Notes: generated by a model from the letters alone, not told the origin. Shown: positions 1-9,595, counted from the stretch's first letter. The stretch is DNA of 64,000 nucleotides from Noviherbaspirillum aerium (GCF_008929045.1 NZ_VFAH01000029.1:1-64000); one strand, 5' to 3'. Translations and numbers: made by a program.

Positions 1-167
1 AGGGTGCGCAGGGTGCCGATGATGGCGCCGAGGATCAGGGCCATGATCCAGGCCAGCAAGGCGGTGGCCAGGGTCCAGTACAGGCCCGACAGCAGCGTGT
101 CCATGTAGGTGCCGACCGCGTCGGGCGACGGCTCCCAGAAGATGCGCCAGTTCCAGTTGTAGTTCAT
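1..167 (-). CDS. gltJ: Glutamate/aspartate ABC transporter permease, N-terminal part
   Basis: Reads leftward off the window edge, so only the first 55 or so residues are visible. The start is the ATG at 165-167, giving MNYNWNWRIFWEP, followed by a hydrophobic helix containing LYWTLATALLAWIMA. This is the usual beginning of GltJ, the inner-membrane permease of the GltIJKL uptake system for acidic amino acids. It lies just downstream of gltI on the same strand, which supports the assignment. The symbol rests on this N-terminus and on context only. Confidence 0.8.
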   Translation of the reverse strand, partial: MNYNWNWRIFWEPSPDAVGTYMDTLLSGLYWTLATALLAWIMALILGAIIGTLRT

Positions 168-191
168 AGGGTTTCTCTTGGTTGGTGCGTC

Positions 192-254
192 GATGACGAG
201 CCGGCTTTCGGGGCGGCCGGCTTATCCGTTCCTGCGCCCGCCGGGCTCGTCATC
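192..254 (-). promoter_or_regulatory. Stem-loop between gltI and gltJ
   Basis: GATGACGAGCC at 192-202 is exactly complementary to GGCTCGTCATC at 244-254, and a smaller GCCGGC repeat sits in the loop. It lies in the gap between the gltI stop and the gltJ start with no clear T-run. It may protect the gltI transcript or partially attenuate the permease genes, which are normally needed in smaller amounts than the binding protein. That role is inferred. Confidence 0.5.
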
Positions 255-272
255 CCGGATGAAAGTCAGTGC

Positions 273-1178
273 TTATTTGTATGCGGCCGGTTCGCCGGAA
301 TCGGTCGGCTTGGCAATCACCTTCTTCAGTTGCTCGCTCACCGGCCAGTTCAGGTTCACGCCCTTGGGCGGAATCGGCGACTGGAACCACTTCGCATAGA
401 TGCGGTTGATCTCGCCGGACTTGAACACGCCGGTGATCGCATCGTCGACCACTTTCTTGAAGCCCGGATCGTCGCGGCGCATCATGATGCCGTAGGGCTC
501 GAGTTCAAGAGCGTCCTTGGTGATCGCATAGTCGCCCGGCGACTTGGACGTCGCGGCCAGCGAAGCCAGCAGGATGTCGTCCATCAGGAAGGCCACGGCG
601 CGGCCGGTCTCCACCATCAGGAAACCTTCGGCATGGTCCTTCGCCGAGAGAATGTTCATGCCGAGATTCTTCTCGGTATTGAGCGCCGTCACCTGGCGCA
701 TCGAGGTGGTTCCGGCGGTCGACACCAGGGTCTTGCCCTTGAGGTCGTTGATGGAACTGATGTTGGAAGTCTTCTTGGCCAGCAGGCGGTTGCCCGACAC
801 GAAGGTGGTCGGCGCGAAGGCGACCTGCTTCTGGCGCTCGACGTTGTTGGTGGTCGAACCGCACTCCAGGTCGATGGTGCCGTTGGCCATCAGCGGGATG
901 CGGGTGGCCGAGGTCACCGGGTTCATCTTGACGTTGAGCTGGGTCAGGCCGAGATGTTTCTGGATGGCCGAAACGGCTTTCATGCACAGGTCGATCGAGT
1001 AGCCCTGGTAGGACTGCTTGTCGTCCAGATAGGAAAAGGGAATGGAAGAGTCACGCACACCGAGGGTGATGGTGCCGCTATCCTTGATTTTCTTGAGCGT
1101 GGCGCTTTCCTGCGCCTGTGCGGCTCCCGCGACGAGTCCTGCGCCGATCAGGGCGGCGAGCAAGCTGGTGACCTTCAT
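273..1178 (-). CDS. gltI: Periplasmic glutamate/aspartate-binding protein
   Basis: A 301-residue solute-binding protein of the SBP_bac_3 family that captures acidic amino acids in the periplasm and hands them to the GltJK permease. Residues 1-22 form a signal peptide ending in AAQA. Mature sequence follows with family landmarks such as GTITLGVRDSSIPFSY and CGSTTNNVERQK. The start at 1178 is preceded by an AAGGAGAAG ribosome site; a longer open frame upstream lacks one. gltJ follows after about 105 bases containing a stem-loop. The divergently oriented gene at 1705 codes for a protein of the same length and clear similarity. Confidence 0.9.
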   Translation of the reverse strand: MKVTSLLAALIGAGLVAGAAQAQESATLKKIKDSGTITLGVRDSSIPFSYLDDKQSYQGYSIDLCMKAVSAIQKHLGLTQLNVKMNPVTSATRIPLMANGTIDLECGSTTNNVERQKQVAFAPTTFVSGNRLLAKKTSNISSINDLKGKTLVSTAGTTSMRQVTALNTEKNLGMNILSAKDHAEGFLMVETGRAVAFLMDDILLASLAATSKSPGDYAITKDALELEPYGIMMRRDDPGFKKVVDDAITGVFKSGEINRIYAKWFQSPIPPKGVNLNWPVSEQLKKVIAKPTDSGEPAAYK

Positions 1179-1704
1179 GACTTCTCCTTGAATGAGCGTT
1201 ACGGGTTGTACGTAGACGCATGATTGCGTGTGATTGCGTATGATCACGGTTCGAATGTCGCAGCGATACTGCAACCGGATCGAATGCTAGGGGAACGCGC
1301 GGGGTGGAATCCAATGCTTTGTTGGCATCTGGCGATGCAGAAAACGCATCGGTCGGCGGGCGAGTTTCGAAGGCCGCACTCAGGGCGAAAAGGCGTGTGG
1401 ATCACCGCACCTTTTTGCACCACGCAGGCGCACTAATGTAGGGAAAGCCATTAGAAATCAATGCCTTGGGGATTGCCGCCGCAAGCGATGCACTGCGGGC
1501 GCGGATCGTGCCGACGCTGCTGGCGGCGGCTTCATGCCGGCGAAAAAAATTTTGCAAACCGCCTCTGCGATGCGTGAAACCTTGCACCAGGCGGCTGCGA
1601 CTAGGCTGACTGGATGGCTTTGCCAACATGTTGGACATCTGGATCGATATCTTTGGTACAGTGCCGACCAAGACTCTCCTGCCATCCCTTGTCTACGACC
1701 CAGC

Positions 1705-2610
1705 ATGAAACCTGCCGCCATTCTTGTCAGCCTGACCATCGCCTGCATGCTCCCCCCGCGCGCCGCTGCGCAGGAGTCGCCGACGCTGCGCAAGATCCAG
1801 GAAACCGGCATCATCACCATAGGCTTCAGCGAAGGCACGATCCCCTTTTCCTATATCGACCGCAAGCCGCAGCCGATCGGCTATTCGATCGACATCTGTT
1901 CCCGCATCGTCGACGCGGTCAAGGCGAGGCTGGACATGCCTTACCTGCAGATCAAGTACACGCCGGTCACCAGTGCGAACCGGCTGTCCGTGATCGCCAA
2001 CGACATTGTCGACCTGGCATGCGGCACGTCGACCAACAATGCCGAGCGTCAGAAGAAGGTGGCCTTCACCGTGACTACCTTCGTCGCTTCCGCCAGTGTC
2101 GTCGTCAAGCGGCGCAATGATATTCGCGATGTCGGCGGGCTGGCCGGCAAGACCGTCGTGACCACCGCCGGTTCCACCAGCCTGGCGTCACTGGTGGCGC
2201 TCAACCGCTCGCGCGGGCTTAACTTGGCGATTGTCGCGGCGCGCGATCATGTGGCCTCCTTCGCCATGCTGGAAGCCGACCGTGCCGCGGCGTTCGTGAT
2301 GGATGACGTGCTGCTGCACGGTTTCGTCGCCAATGCGGATACGCCTTCCAACTATCGCATCCATCATCTCGGGCTGTCGGTGGAACCCTATGGCGTGATC
2401 CTGCGCAAGAACGATCCGGAGTTCAAGAAGCTGGCGGATGAAGCCATCGTGAGAATGTTCAGGAGCGGGGAGATGACCCAGCTCTATCACAAGTGGTTCC
2501 AGTCGCCGATCCCGCCGAACAATGTCAATCTCGGATTTCCGATGAGCGCCGCATTCAAGAAGCTGATCGCGGAGCCGACCGACTCGCCCAACCCCGACGA
2601 TTATCGATAG
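1705..2610 (+). CDS. Second GltI-like amino-acid-binding protein
   Basis: 301 residues, the same length as the gltI product and alignable throughout. It shares openings such as SPTLRKIQETGIITIGF, the TSTNNAERQKKVAF block and the KWFQSPIPP region near the C-terminus. Residues 1-22 look like a signal peptide (ending PPRAAA). It should be a periplasmic solute-binding protein for an acidic amino acid or related solute. It has no permease of its own nearby. It may feed the neighbouring transporter or act as a sensing partner for the adjacent kinase; both are inferences. It converges with the regulator gene ending at 2619. Confidence 0.8.
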   Translation: MKPAAILVSLTIACMLPPRAAAQESPTLRKIQETGIITIGFSEGTIPFSYIDRKPQPIGYSIDICSRIVDAVKARLDMPYLQIKYTPVTSANRLSVIANDIVDLACGTSTNNAERQKKVAFTVTTFVASASVVVKRRNDIRDVGGLAGKTVVTTAGSTSLASLVALNRSRGLNLAIVAARDHVASFAMLEADRAAAFVMDDVLLHGFVANADTPSNYRIHHLGLSVEPYGVILRKNDPEFKKLADEAIVRMFRSGEMTQLYHKWFQSPIPPNNVNLGFPMSAAFKKLIAEPTDSPNPDDYR

Positions 2611-2618
2611 GGACGGCG

Positions 2619-4010
2619 TCAGCCGTCGCCGTCGGCCAGCGGCCGGTATTGCTCTATCGCGATGCCGTGACGATGCAGCTTGTCGTACAGGGTTTTCTTG
2701 GCGATGCCGAGCGCTTCGCAGACCGGCATCGGCCGGCCCTGATATTGCCGGAGCGCCTGTTCGATCAGCGCCTTTTCAACGATATCGAGCTGCTGGCTCA
2801 GCGTCAGCGGCGGAGCGCCCGCCGACTCGCCGCCATGACCGCTTGGGTCGCCCAGCCCGACCGGCCCGCCCGGACCCGCAAGCCCGAGCACATAGCGGTC
2901 GGCGACGTTGCGCAGTTCCCGTACGTTGCCGGGCCAGTCTTCCGCCATCAGCCTTCTGACGTAATGTCCGTCGACCATCGGCGCCTCGCGGCCGTACCGC
3001 ACCGCCGCCTGCAGCACGAAATGCTCGAACAGCATCGGAATGTCTTCGCGCCGGTCGCGCAGGGGCGGAAGCGCCAGCACCGCCACGTTGAGCCGGTAGT
3101 ACAGGTCGCTGCGGAATTTATGCTGTTCGCTGAGTTCCCGCAGATCGGCCTTGGTGGCCGCCACGATGCGGAAATCCACCGCGATCTGTTCGTTCGAGCC
3201 GAGGCGCTCCAGCTTGCGCTCCTGCAGCACCCGCAGCAGCTTCACCTGCAGCGCCATGGGCATGCTTTCGATTTCATCGAGCATCAGGGTGCCGCGGTTC
3301 GCGTGTTCCAGCTTGCCGATGCGGCGCTTGCCGGCATTGGTGAAAGCGCCCGCCTCATGACCGAAGATTTCGCTCTCGAACAGCGAGTCGGGAAGGCCGC
3401 CGCAGTTGAGGGCAACGAAATTGGCATCGCGCCGCCGCCCGTGGTCATGCAGGCAGCGGGCGACCAGTTCCTTGCCGGTGCCGGTCTCGCCGATGATGAG
3501 CACGTCCGCCGAGGTGTCGGCGAGATTGAGCACCTGCCGCCGCAGCGCCTGCATCGGGGCGGAATCGCCCAGCAGCACGGCATCGATGCCATGCTTGTTT
3601 TCCAGCTGCCGGCGCAGCAGGTCGACTTCCACGGTCAGGGTGCGCTTTTCCAGCGCGCGCCTCGCAACTTCCACCAGGCGCTCCATCGCAAACGGCTTCT
3701 CTATGAAATCGTAGGCGCCTTCCTGCATCGCCTGCACCGCCATCGCGACATCGCCATGGCCGGTAACGACGATCACCGGAATCGAATGGTCGAGAGCGAT
3801 CACATGACGCAGCAGGCCGAAGCCATCCATTTTCGGCAGCCGCACGTCGGTAATGACGATGCCCGCGAATCCGGCCGCAAGCCGCGGCAAAGCGTCTTCC
3901 GCCGAGGCGCAGGGAAGCACCTCGAAGCCGGACAGCTCCAGCGTCTCGGTGACGCTGCTGCGCACCGAGGGATCGTCCTCGACGAAGAGGATGGTGAAAC
4001 CCTCAAACAT
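2619..4010 (-). CDS. Sigma-54-dependent response regulator, AauR/DctD type
   Basis: 463 residues in the NtrC-family order: receiver (about 5-120, phosphoacceptor Asp in VITDVRLPKMDG), AAA+ domain with Walker A GETGTGKE and Walker B GTLMLDEIE, and a C-terminal Fis-type helix-turn-helix ending near LGIAKKTLYDKLHRHG. Such proteins drive RNA polymerase-sigma54 at acidic amino acid or C4-dicarboxylate transport genes. Next to gltI, a role like AauR is the best guess. The sigma54-contact loop reads GAFTNA rather than the canonical GAFTGA. The ATG overlaps the end of the kinase gene by 8 bases, so the two are co-translated. Confidence 0.85.
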   Translation of the reverse strand: MFEGFTILFVEDDPSVRSSVTETLELSGFEVLPCASAEDALPRLAAGFAGIVITDVRLPKMDGFGLLRHVIALDHSIPVIVVTGHGDVAMAVQAMQEGAYDFIEKPFAMERLVEVARRALEKRTLTVEVDLLRRQLENKHGIDAVLLGDSAPMQALRRQVLNLADTSADVLIIGETGTGKELVARCLHDHGRRRDANFVALNCGGLPDSLFESEIFGHEAGAFTNAGKRRIGKLEHANRGTLMLDEIESMPMALQVKLLRVLQERKLERLGSNEQIAVDFRIVAATKADLRELSEQHKFRSDLYYRLNVAVLALPPLRDRREDIPMLFEHFVLQAAVRYGREAPMVDGHYVRRLMAEDWPGNVRELRNVADRYVLGLAGPGGPVGLGDPSGHGGESAGAPPLTLSQQLDIVEKALIEQALRQYQGRPMPVCEALGIAKKTLYDKLHRHGIAIEQYRPLADGDG

Positions 4011-5925
4011 GTTGCATTTCTCCCATGGATTTGAGATCGAATTCGAATACCGCGCCGCGCTCGTCATTGCGGGCGCGCAGCACGCCGCCAAACTCCTGCA
4101 CGATGCCCGAGGAAATCACCAGGCCGAGCCCGAGTCCTTCGCCCTGGGGCTTGGTGCTGAAGAAGGGTTCGAACAGGTGCGGCATGGTGTCGGCCGGAAT
4201 GCCGGCGCCGCTGTCGGCGATGCGCACCGTCACCCGGCCATCCTTGTCCTGCGGCTGCGTCGCGATGGAGAGCGTTCGCCGGGCGTCCGCCGGCAGGTCC
4301 TGCATCGCGTCAAGGGCATTGGCGATCAGGTTGATGAGCACCTGTTCCAGCCGGTTGGCGTCGCACAGCACCCGCAGCCGCGGCGCAATTTCCACGCTCA
4401 CTTCCGCCTGGGCCGAGCGCACCCGGCTCTGCAGCAGAAACAGCGCATTGTCGACCGAATCGGCCAGCACCACCGGGCTCAGGGTCAGCGGCGCCTTGCG
4501 GGCAAAGGATTTCAGCTGCGAGGTGATGCGCCCCATGCGTTCGGTCATGGCGCTGATGGCGTCGAGGTTGTGGCTCAGTCTGTCGCTGTTGCCGCGCTGC
4601 AGCGAGAGCTTGGCGTTGTGGGACAGCGAGCGCAGCGCGGTCAGGGGCTGGTTGATTTCATGCGTGATGCCCGCCGCCATCTGGCCGAGCACCGCCAGCT
4701 TGCTGGCCTGCACCAGTTCATCCTGCGCTTCCCGCAGCACATGCTCGGTGCGCTTGCGTTCCACGATCTCGCGCCGCAGTTCGGCATTGCGCGAATTCAG
4801 CTCGGCCGTGCGCTCATGCACTTTCAATTCAAGCTCGTCATGCGCCTTGCGCAAATCCATCGCCGCCTGCGCCTGGATGCGCGCCACCCGCCGTCGCTGC
4901 ACGATGTACAGGCCGAGCAGTCCGAGAAAGGCGGTGAAGGCGCCGGCGCCGAAGCCCGCGTAACGCGCATTGCGCGTCACATCCGAGGCGTCCGACAGGG
5001 TGACGATATGCCATCCCGTCCTCACCATGAAGCGATCCTGCGTCATGAATCTCCTCTCGGCGAGGGAAGGGTTGGAGCGCGGCAGCCGCACTAGGTGGTT
5101 GCCGTGTTCCAGCAGGCCCTCGATCACGATGCCGAGCGGAGCGATGAGCTGCGATGCGCCATCCTGCTCCCGCCCATGCCTGACCTTGCGCAGGGCCGAA
5201 ATCAGCGGCGTGGTCTGATATTTCCACTCCGATACCGACGATATGACGATCATGTCGTTGGCATCGACGACCAGCAGCTTTTCGCTTTGGGGATGGCTGA
5301 GCGAGGCGGCCCAGGTCGATTCGACCGGAGCCAGGCTGATCTTGACCACCGCCACGCCGACCACCTTGCCCTCGCGCCGGATCGACTGGGCGAAATAGTA
5401 TTCCGGCGACTCCAGGTCGATGTTCGGGGCGAAGAAGCCGGCCTGTCCGTCCTCGATCGCGCGCGCGAAGTAAGGCACGTCCGACAAGTCCTGCCCGACC
5501 AGGCTCTCCGGCTGGAACCAGTTGCTGGCGGCGCGCACGATACCCTTGTTGTCAATGGCGAAAATGGCAATGGAGCCGGCGCGCACATTGAGGCTGGACA
5601 GGCGGCGATTGGCCTTGCGCAGCAGCTGCGGGTCATTTGCGCCGCCCAGCAGCGCGAGAATGTCGGGGTCGAGTTCGAGCAGGCTGGGAAGATAGTCGTG
5701 CTTGCCGAGTTCGCTTTCGAGGCCGGCGGCATACAGGTCGAGCTGATGGACAGAGACTTCATCGAGCGCATCATAGCCCTTGCGCTGGGCCCATTGATAC
5801 GCCGGCCAGGCGGCTGCCAGGCTGAGCAACGCGATCGCCAGCCAGGCGGCGAAATTCGGCATGGCCCGCTCTTTGCGCACGCGCGCTGCGTTCACTGTTT
5901 TTTCCGGCCCGGCTTCGTCTTGCAT
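4003..5925 (-). CDS. Membrane sensor histidine kinase, AauS/DctB type
   Basis: Up to 640 residues. A first membrane helix (LAIALLSLAAAWPAY) is followed by a roughly 270-residue periplasmic Cache-type sensor and a second helix around GFGAGAFTAFLGLLGLYIV. A coiled coil, a HisKA domain with His in GITHEINQPLTALRS, and a HATPase with the GLGLGLVIS motif complete it. This is the DctB/AauS architecture. It probably senses acidic amino acids or dicarboxylates and phosphorylates the regulator encoded immediately downstream. The start is uncertain: an ATG at 5862 has an AAAGAG-like ribosome site, while the one at 5925 gives a charged cytoplasmic tail. Confidence 0.85.
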   Translation of the reverse strand: MQDEAGPEKTVNAARVRKERAMPNFAAWLAIALLSLAAAWPAYQWAQRKGYDALDEVSVHQLDLYAAGLESELGKHDYLPSLLELDPDILALLGGANDPQLLRKANRRLSSLNVRAGSIAIFAIDNKGIVRAASNWFQPESLVGQDLSDVPYFARAIEDGQAGFFAPNIDLESPEYYFAQSIRREGKVVGVAVVKISLAPVESTWAASLSHPQSEKLLVVDANDMIVISSVSEWKYQTTPLISALRKVRHGREQDGASQLIAPLGIVIEGLLEHGNHLVRLPRSNPSLAERRFMTQDRFMVRTGWHIVTLSDASDVTRNARYAGFGAGAFTAFLGLLGLYIVQRRRVARIQAQAAMDLRKAHDELELKVHERTAELNSRNAELRREIVERKRTEHVLREAQDELVQASKLAVLGQMAAGITHEINQPLTALRSLSHNAKLSLQRGNSDRLSHNLDAISAMTERMGRITSQLKSFARKAPLTLSPVVLADSVDNALFLLQSRVRSAQAEVSVEIAPRLRVLCDANRLEQVLINLIANALDAMQDLPADARRTLSIATQPQDKDGRVTVRIADSGAGIPADTMPHLFEPFFSTKPQGEGLGLGLVISSGIVQEFGGVLRARNDERGAVFEFDLKSMGEMQHV

Positions 5926-6270
5926 ATGCGCTGCTGTGTTGATTCATTGGCACTGCCCGCGTCCATGAAGGAGGCGCGGGCGGATAGGCGGATGACACCG
6001 CCGTCAAATGGCGTTCACTATACACGCCGGCACCTCGCGGCGGGATGTACCGCGCGGCCGATACGCAAGTAGCATGCCTTGTTGGCCGCGGGCCTGGCTC
6101 GGCCCTGGCGCGGCGAAAAAGCGGCGCTGGTGTGGAGATCTGCACGCGATAGCCGCCCGGCGTGTGGTTTGCCGCCCATCGCGGCCCGCGTGGCGGAGTG
6201 CGTGCGGCGACAGGAGCAACTGGCACGCTTCCTGCACCGACAGGCCAAGACCAACGCCGGAGCCGATCGC

Positions 6271-7290
6271 ATGGAAACCAAATGGCTGGAAGACTTCATC
6301 TGCCTCGCCGAAACCCAGAGTTTCAGGCGCGCCGCCGACGCGCGCCACGTATCGCAGCCGGCGTTTTCCCGGCGCATCCAGGCGCTGGAAGCCTGGCTGG
6401 GCGCCGACCTGGTCGACCGCACCGCGCTGCCCACCCGGCTGACCGCCACCGGCAAGGCATTCTACGAGCAGGCGCAGGACATGCTCAGCCAGATCAACGG
6501 CGTACGCGCGGAGATGGGAGCGAAGAAGCCGGCGGTCCAGACCGCCATCGATTTCGCGGCGCCCCATACGCTGTCGCTCAACTATATGCCGCAATGGCTG
6601 ACCGCGGTGCAGCAGGGCTTCGGCAATTTCCCGGTGCGGCTGCTCAATCAGAACGTGCACGATGCGGTAATGACCATGGTCGACGGCGGCTGCGACCTGC
6701 TGCTGTGCTACCACCATCCCCGGCAGGCGGTGCAGCTCGACACCGGGCGCTATGACATGCTGGTGCTTGGGCGCGAGATGCTGCGTCCCTATGCCCGGCG
6801 CGGCGCGGACGGCTTGCCTGAATATTCATTGGCCTCGATGACGGAGGGGCGACCGGCGCCGCTGCCTTTCCTGTCCTACTCGCCCAATACGTTCTTCGGC
6901 CGCATGATCGAACTCATTCTGCGCCAGACCAAGTGCACGCTCGCCTTCGACAAGCGCTATGAGACGGACATGGCCGAAGGCGTGAAGATGATGGCGATGC
7001 AGGGGCAGGGCCTCGCCTTCCTGCCGCAATCGATGGTGGTGGGCGATGTTGCGGATTGCCTGGCGGTGGCTGACGGCGGGCGGCCTGAATGGTCGGTGAC
7101 CATGGATATCCGACTGTACCGCGAACGGCCCACCGCGACGCGGCCCGGGAAACCAACCGTCTCGCGCCTGTGGACTTATCTGGCCGACCGCGACAATGCC
7201 TTGCCCGGCAGGGACAGCCGGCCGCGCGACATGCCGGACAGCCAGCTGTCCGCATATGGGCTCGGCACGGAGTACGCCGGCGCCAGCTGA
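6271..7290 (+). CDS. LysR-family transcriptional regulator
   Basis: 339 residues. The first 60 form the LysR winged helix-turn-helix (FRRAADARHVSQPAFSRRIQ). A periplasmic-binding-protein-like effector domain follows. The ATG at 6271 is preceded by GGAG. An open frame extends further upstream but has no family similarity. The target is not shown by the sequence: the neighbours are the kinase gene (divergent) and a truncated MFS exporter gene (convergent). Confidence 0.85.
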   Translation: METKWLEDFICLAETQSFRRAADARHVSQPAFSRRIQALEAWLGADLVDRTALPTRLTATGKAFYEQAQDMLSQINGVRAEMGAKKPAVQTAIDFAAPHTLSLNYMPQWLTAVQQGFGNFPVRLLNQNVHDAVMTMVDGGCDLLLCYHHPRQAVQLDTGRYDMLVLGREMLRPYARRGADGLPEYSLASMTEGRPAPLPFLSYSPNTFFGRMIELILRQTKCTLAFDKRYETDMAEGVKMMAMQGQGLAFLPQSMVVGDVADCLAVADGGRPEWSVTMDIRLYRERPTATRPGKPTVSRLWTYLADRDNALPGRDSRPRDMPDSQLSAYGLGTEYAGAS

Positions 7291-7484
7291 GCCTGGCATG
7301 TCGAGGCATTGATGGCGACGCAAGCTGAGAGCGGATAGCAGGCGAATGGTCGGTCGCCCCGGTCCGTCTTGGGCACACGGCAGCCTTGTTCGTTGCCGGC
7401 GCGGCCCGCCACACAACGGTCTTCCCGTCTTGCCCTGCATCCCAAGACAGACCGACTCTTCCTTACACTCATCTGCAATCCGCT

Positions 7485-8561
7485 TTAAATTCCTGGCTGC
7501 CGCGCCAGCCTGTGCTGGAAAGCCGGCGAGCGCATCGCGATCAGCGATCCGAGCAGGATGGCGCCGCCGCCGCTGGCGAGCACCAGCACGGCGCTCTGGT
7601 GCCGGTCGAGCAGCAGGCCGCCCAGGATGCTTGCCGCCGGAATCGCGAGATAAGAGATCAGGCGCGTCACGCCGATGGTGCGTCCCAGCAATCCGCTCGG
7701 CACGACGCGCTGCCTGAAGGTGAAAAAGGTCACCACCACCACCGACTGGCAAGCCGTCGATATTGCCCAGATCAGCGACATCGCCAGCGGCCCCGTCGCC
7801 AGGCAGGCCAGCAGCGCAAGCGCGCCCGCCAGCGCACAGCAGGTGACGATCAGGGCCGCTTCATCGAAACGGTTCATCAGATGCGGCGCAATGAATGAAC
7901 CGGTGACCGCGCCCGCGCCGATCACGCCGTAATACAGGCCGATGTCTTCCTGCGCAACGCCGTAGATGGAGGAAAAGATGAAGACCAGGTTGGCGCCGAT
8001 CAGCGCGAGGCCGAAGTTGACGCAGAAGAAAAGCAGCGAGAAGGTGCTCAGGTTCGCATCCCCCAGCACATAGCGCAGGCCATCGGCGAGTTCGCGCAGG
8101 ATGCCGGTCCGGCGAATGCCGCTGGCCTGCGGCTCTCGCGAAAGATAGATCAGCGGCAGCGAGAGCATGAAGCCGGCGCCGCAGGCGAGCAGGAGCATTT
8201 CCTTTGAAGTGAATGCAAGCGCGGCGGCGACCAGCACCGGGGCGAGTACGCGAATGAGATTGTCGGCTGCATTGATGAATGCGTTGAAGCGCTTGAGGGA
8301 GTCGGCGGCAAGAATTTCCGGCGCATAGCTCTGGAACATCGGATGATGCGTCGCGCCGACGCTGGCCAGCGCGAAATTCAGCAGCAGAAGTGCGGCCGCA
8401 AGCGTCGTGCCCGTCGATACCTGCAATGCCAGGAAGATCGCTGCCGCGATCACAATGCTCATGCAGTCGCCGGCCAGCAGGAAACGGCGTTTGCTGTAGC
8501 GGTCGCTCCAGACGCCGGCGAAGGGTGTCACCAGGATGAACGGCGCCATGGCCGTGAAGTA
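7485..8561 (-). pseudogene. MFS exporter truncated at its N-terminus by the island junction
   Basis: The C-terminal 355-360 residues of a drug- or siderophore-exporter-type MFS protein. The first in-frame ATG (8549) falls inside the second membrane helix, right before the signature GVWSDRYSKRR. Family members have roughly 40-50 more residues containing helix 1. Homology appears to continue to about 8561 (YFTAMAPF), then the reading frame runs into AT-rich sequence that does not look like an MFS N-terminus. A functional transporter is unlikely. The break coincides with the shift in base composition, so I take it as the left edge of the island. Confidence 0.75.
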
Positions 8562-8981
8562 GTTAGCTTTATACCTAATTTCTTCTCAAATCTTGTCAAG
8601 CTCTATCTTGAATATTGCCCTGTGACGATGTTGTGCAATAGGCTGTATTTTGGCGGAGGTTGTTATGTATGCATAACGCTGACAGGACATTGCAGTCTTA
8701 GGATGGCTTTGAAGAGAAGTGAGCATGAACGTCATTATTAGGGCAGAAGAGGATAAACCTACCTTTGCGCTTATCAGTCAAGAAGGGTTTAACCACAGTT
8801 GAGCGGCTTGCTCAATGCTGACAGGAAAAATGCGAACTTATGTTTCAGTCAGTACCGCAAAGGTACTTGTTTATAGTTGCATGAATGTCTACGGCCTATG
8901 CCAATTTGCAAGGTTTTTTCCAGACTTCAATGTTGAAAACTGGTCTGATAGCAGTAATAAAATAACAATTTTTCGCCTAAC
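8562..8981. other. Island edge, no gene seen
   Basis: About 420 AT-rich bases between the broken MFS gene and the AlpA-like gene. I see no tRNA, integrase, credible ORF or obvious long inverted repeat. Any attachment site or target duplication would sit around 8560-8600, but its partner copy is not in the window. Confidence 0.5.
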
Positions 8982-9167
8982 CTATAAGTTTTTTTGCTCC
9001 TCTACCCAAACGTTTACCTCGGCTAACTTCCACCTCAGCATCTGCGTCCCAGGTATATGCATCCTTGGAGGCACTGTCCACGGTCGGCTCTTCATATTCT
9101 TCCTGATGGTCTCCGGCCGCTTCCCAAGAAGCGCAGCAAGCTCATAAATATCTAGATAATTTGTCAT
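8982..9167 (-). CDS. AlpA/MerR-like helix-turn-helix protein
   Basis: 61 residues from the ATG at 9167, which has GGAG six bases upstream. A further ATG four codons earlier has no ribosome site. The sequence MTNYLDIYELAALLGKRPET continues into a small winged helix-turn-helix of the AlpA/excisionase type. Such proteins often control integration or excision of mobile elements; no integrase is visible in this window. The position at the left edge of the island fits such a role. Confidence 0.6.
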   Translation of the reverse strand: MTNYLDIYELAALLGKRPETIRKNMKSRPWTVPPRMHIPGTQMLRWKLAEVNVWVEEQKNL

Positions 9168-9277
9168 CAACCGCTCCATAGCGGCTTAATGAAGGTAGGT
9201 GCCGCTTGAACGGTATAGGCAGAATTTTTATTTTCTAGTCTGACGCGCCTGCAGTTGTGACCTTCCCGGACCGAAGG

Positions 9278-9580
9278 TCAGGATTCTTTTGGCTTCTTTC
9301 TAGGTCCCTTCGGCAACGACCTTGGCAGAACCTCTGTAGCTGGGTCGATTGGACGAAAAAACTCTATTGCGTCAACTTTGAGCGCGTCCGCAAGCCTCGC
9401 GATACTAGCCAGCGACAAATTGCGTACTTCCCGTTCTACATCGCTTACAAAAGTGCGGTGCAGGCGTGATGCATCTGCAAGGTCTTCTTGCGAGATACCT
9501 TTTTGTACCCGAATGATTCTGACGTTGTGAGCAAAGCGCGCGCGGAGCTCAGCTTCTTCTTTTTCTATAGGCGTGGTCAT
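9278..9580 (-). CDS. XRE-family helix-turn-helix regulator
   Basis: 100 residues. Residues 12-75 form a Cro/C1-type DNA-binding domain (FAHNVRIIRVQKGISQEDLA, then RTFVSDVEREVRNLSLASI). The tail is short, basic and proline-rich. Small regulators of this kind commonly repress adjacent mobile-element or defence genes. It faces away from the operon starting at 9997, and the 416-base gap between them holds a repeated decamer that could be its operator. Confidence 0.75.
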   Translation of the reverse strand: MTTPIEKEEAELRARFAHNVRIIRVQKGISQEDLADASRLHRTFVSDVEREVRNLSLASIARLADALKVDAIEFFRPIDPATEVLPRSLPKGPRKKPKES

Positions 9581-9595
9581 AGCCTATGTAGCATC

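Noticed and set aside
330-1223. 297-codon open frame on the + strand
   Set aside because: Lies antisense to gltI in GC-rich DNA; no domain, composition typical of a shadow frame.
1179-1704. Sigma-54 promoter between the two gltI-like genes
   Set aside because: Looked for GG-N10-GC (-24/-12) patterns on both strands; the nearest candidates have wrong spacing or orientation.
2493-4034. 513-codon open frame on the + strand
   Set aside because: Complement of the sigma-54 regulator gene; low-complexity Arg/Gln-rich translation with no family features.
3853-6072. Two long + strand frames opposite the sensor kinase
   Set aside because: Both are shadows of the kinase gene on the other strand, whose domains are clear.
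8562-9278. Integrase gene expected at an island edge
   Set aside because: No tyrosine or serine recombinase sequence is readable here; only AlpA- and XRE-type regulators follow.
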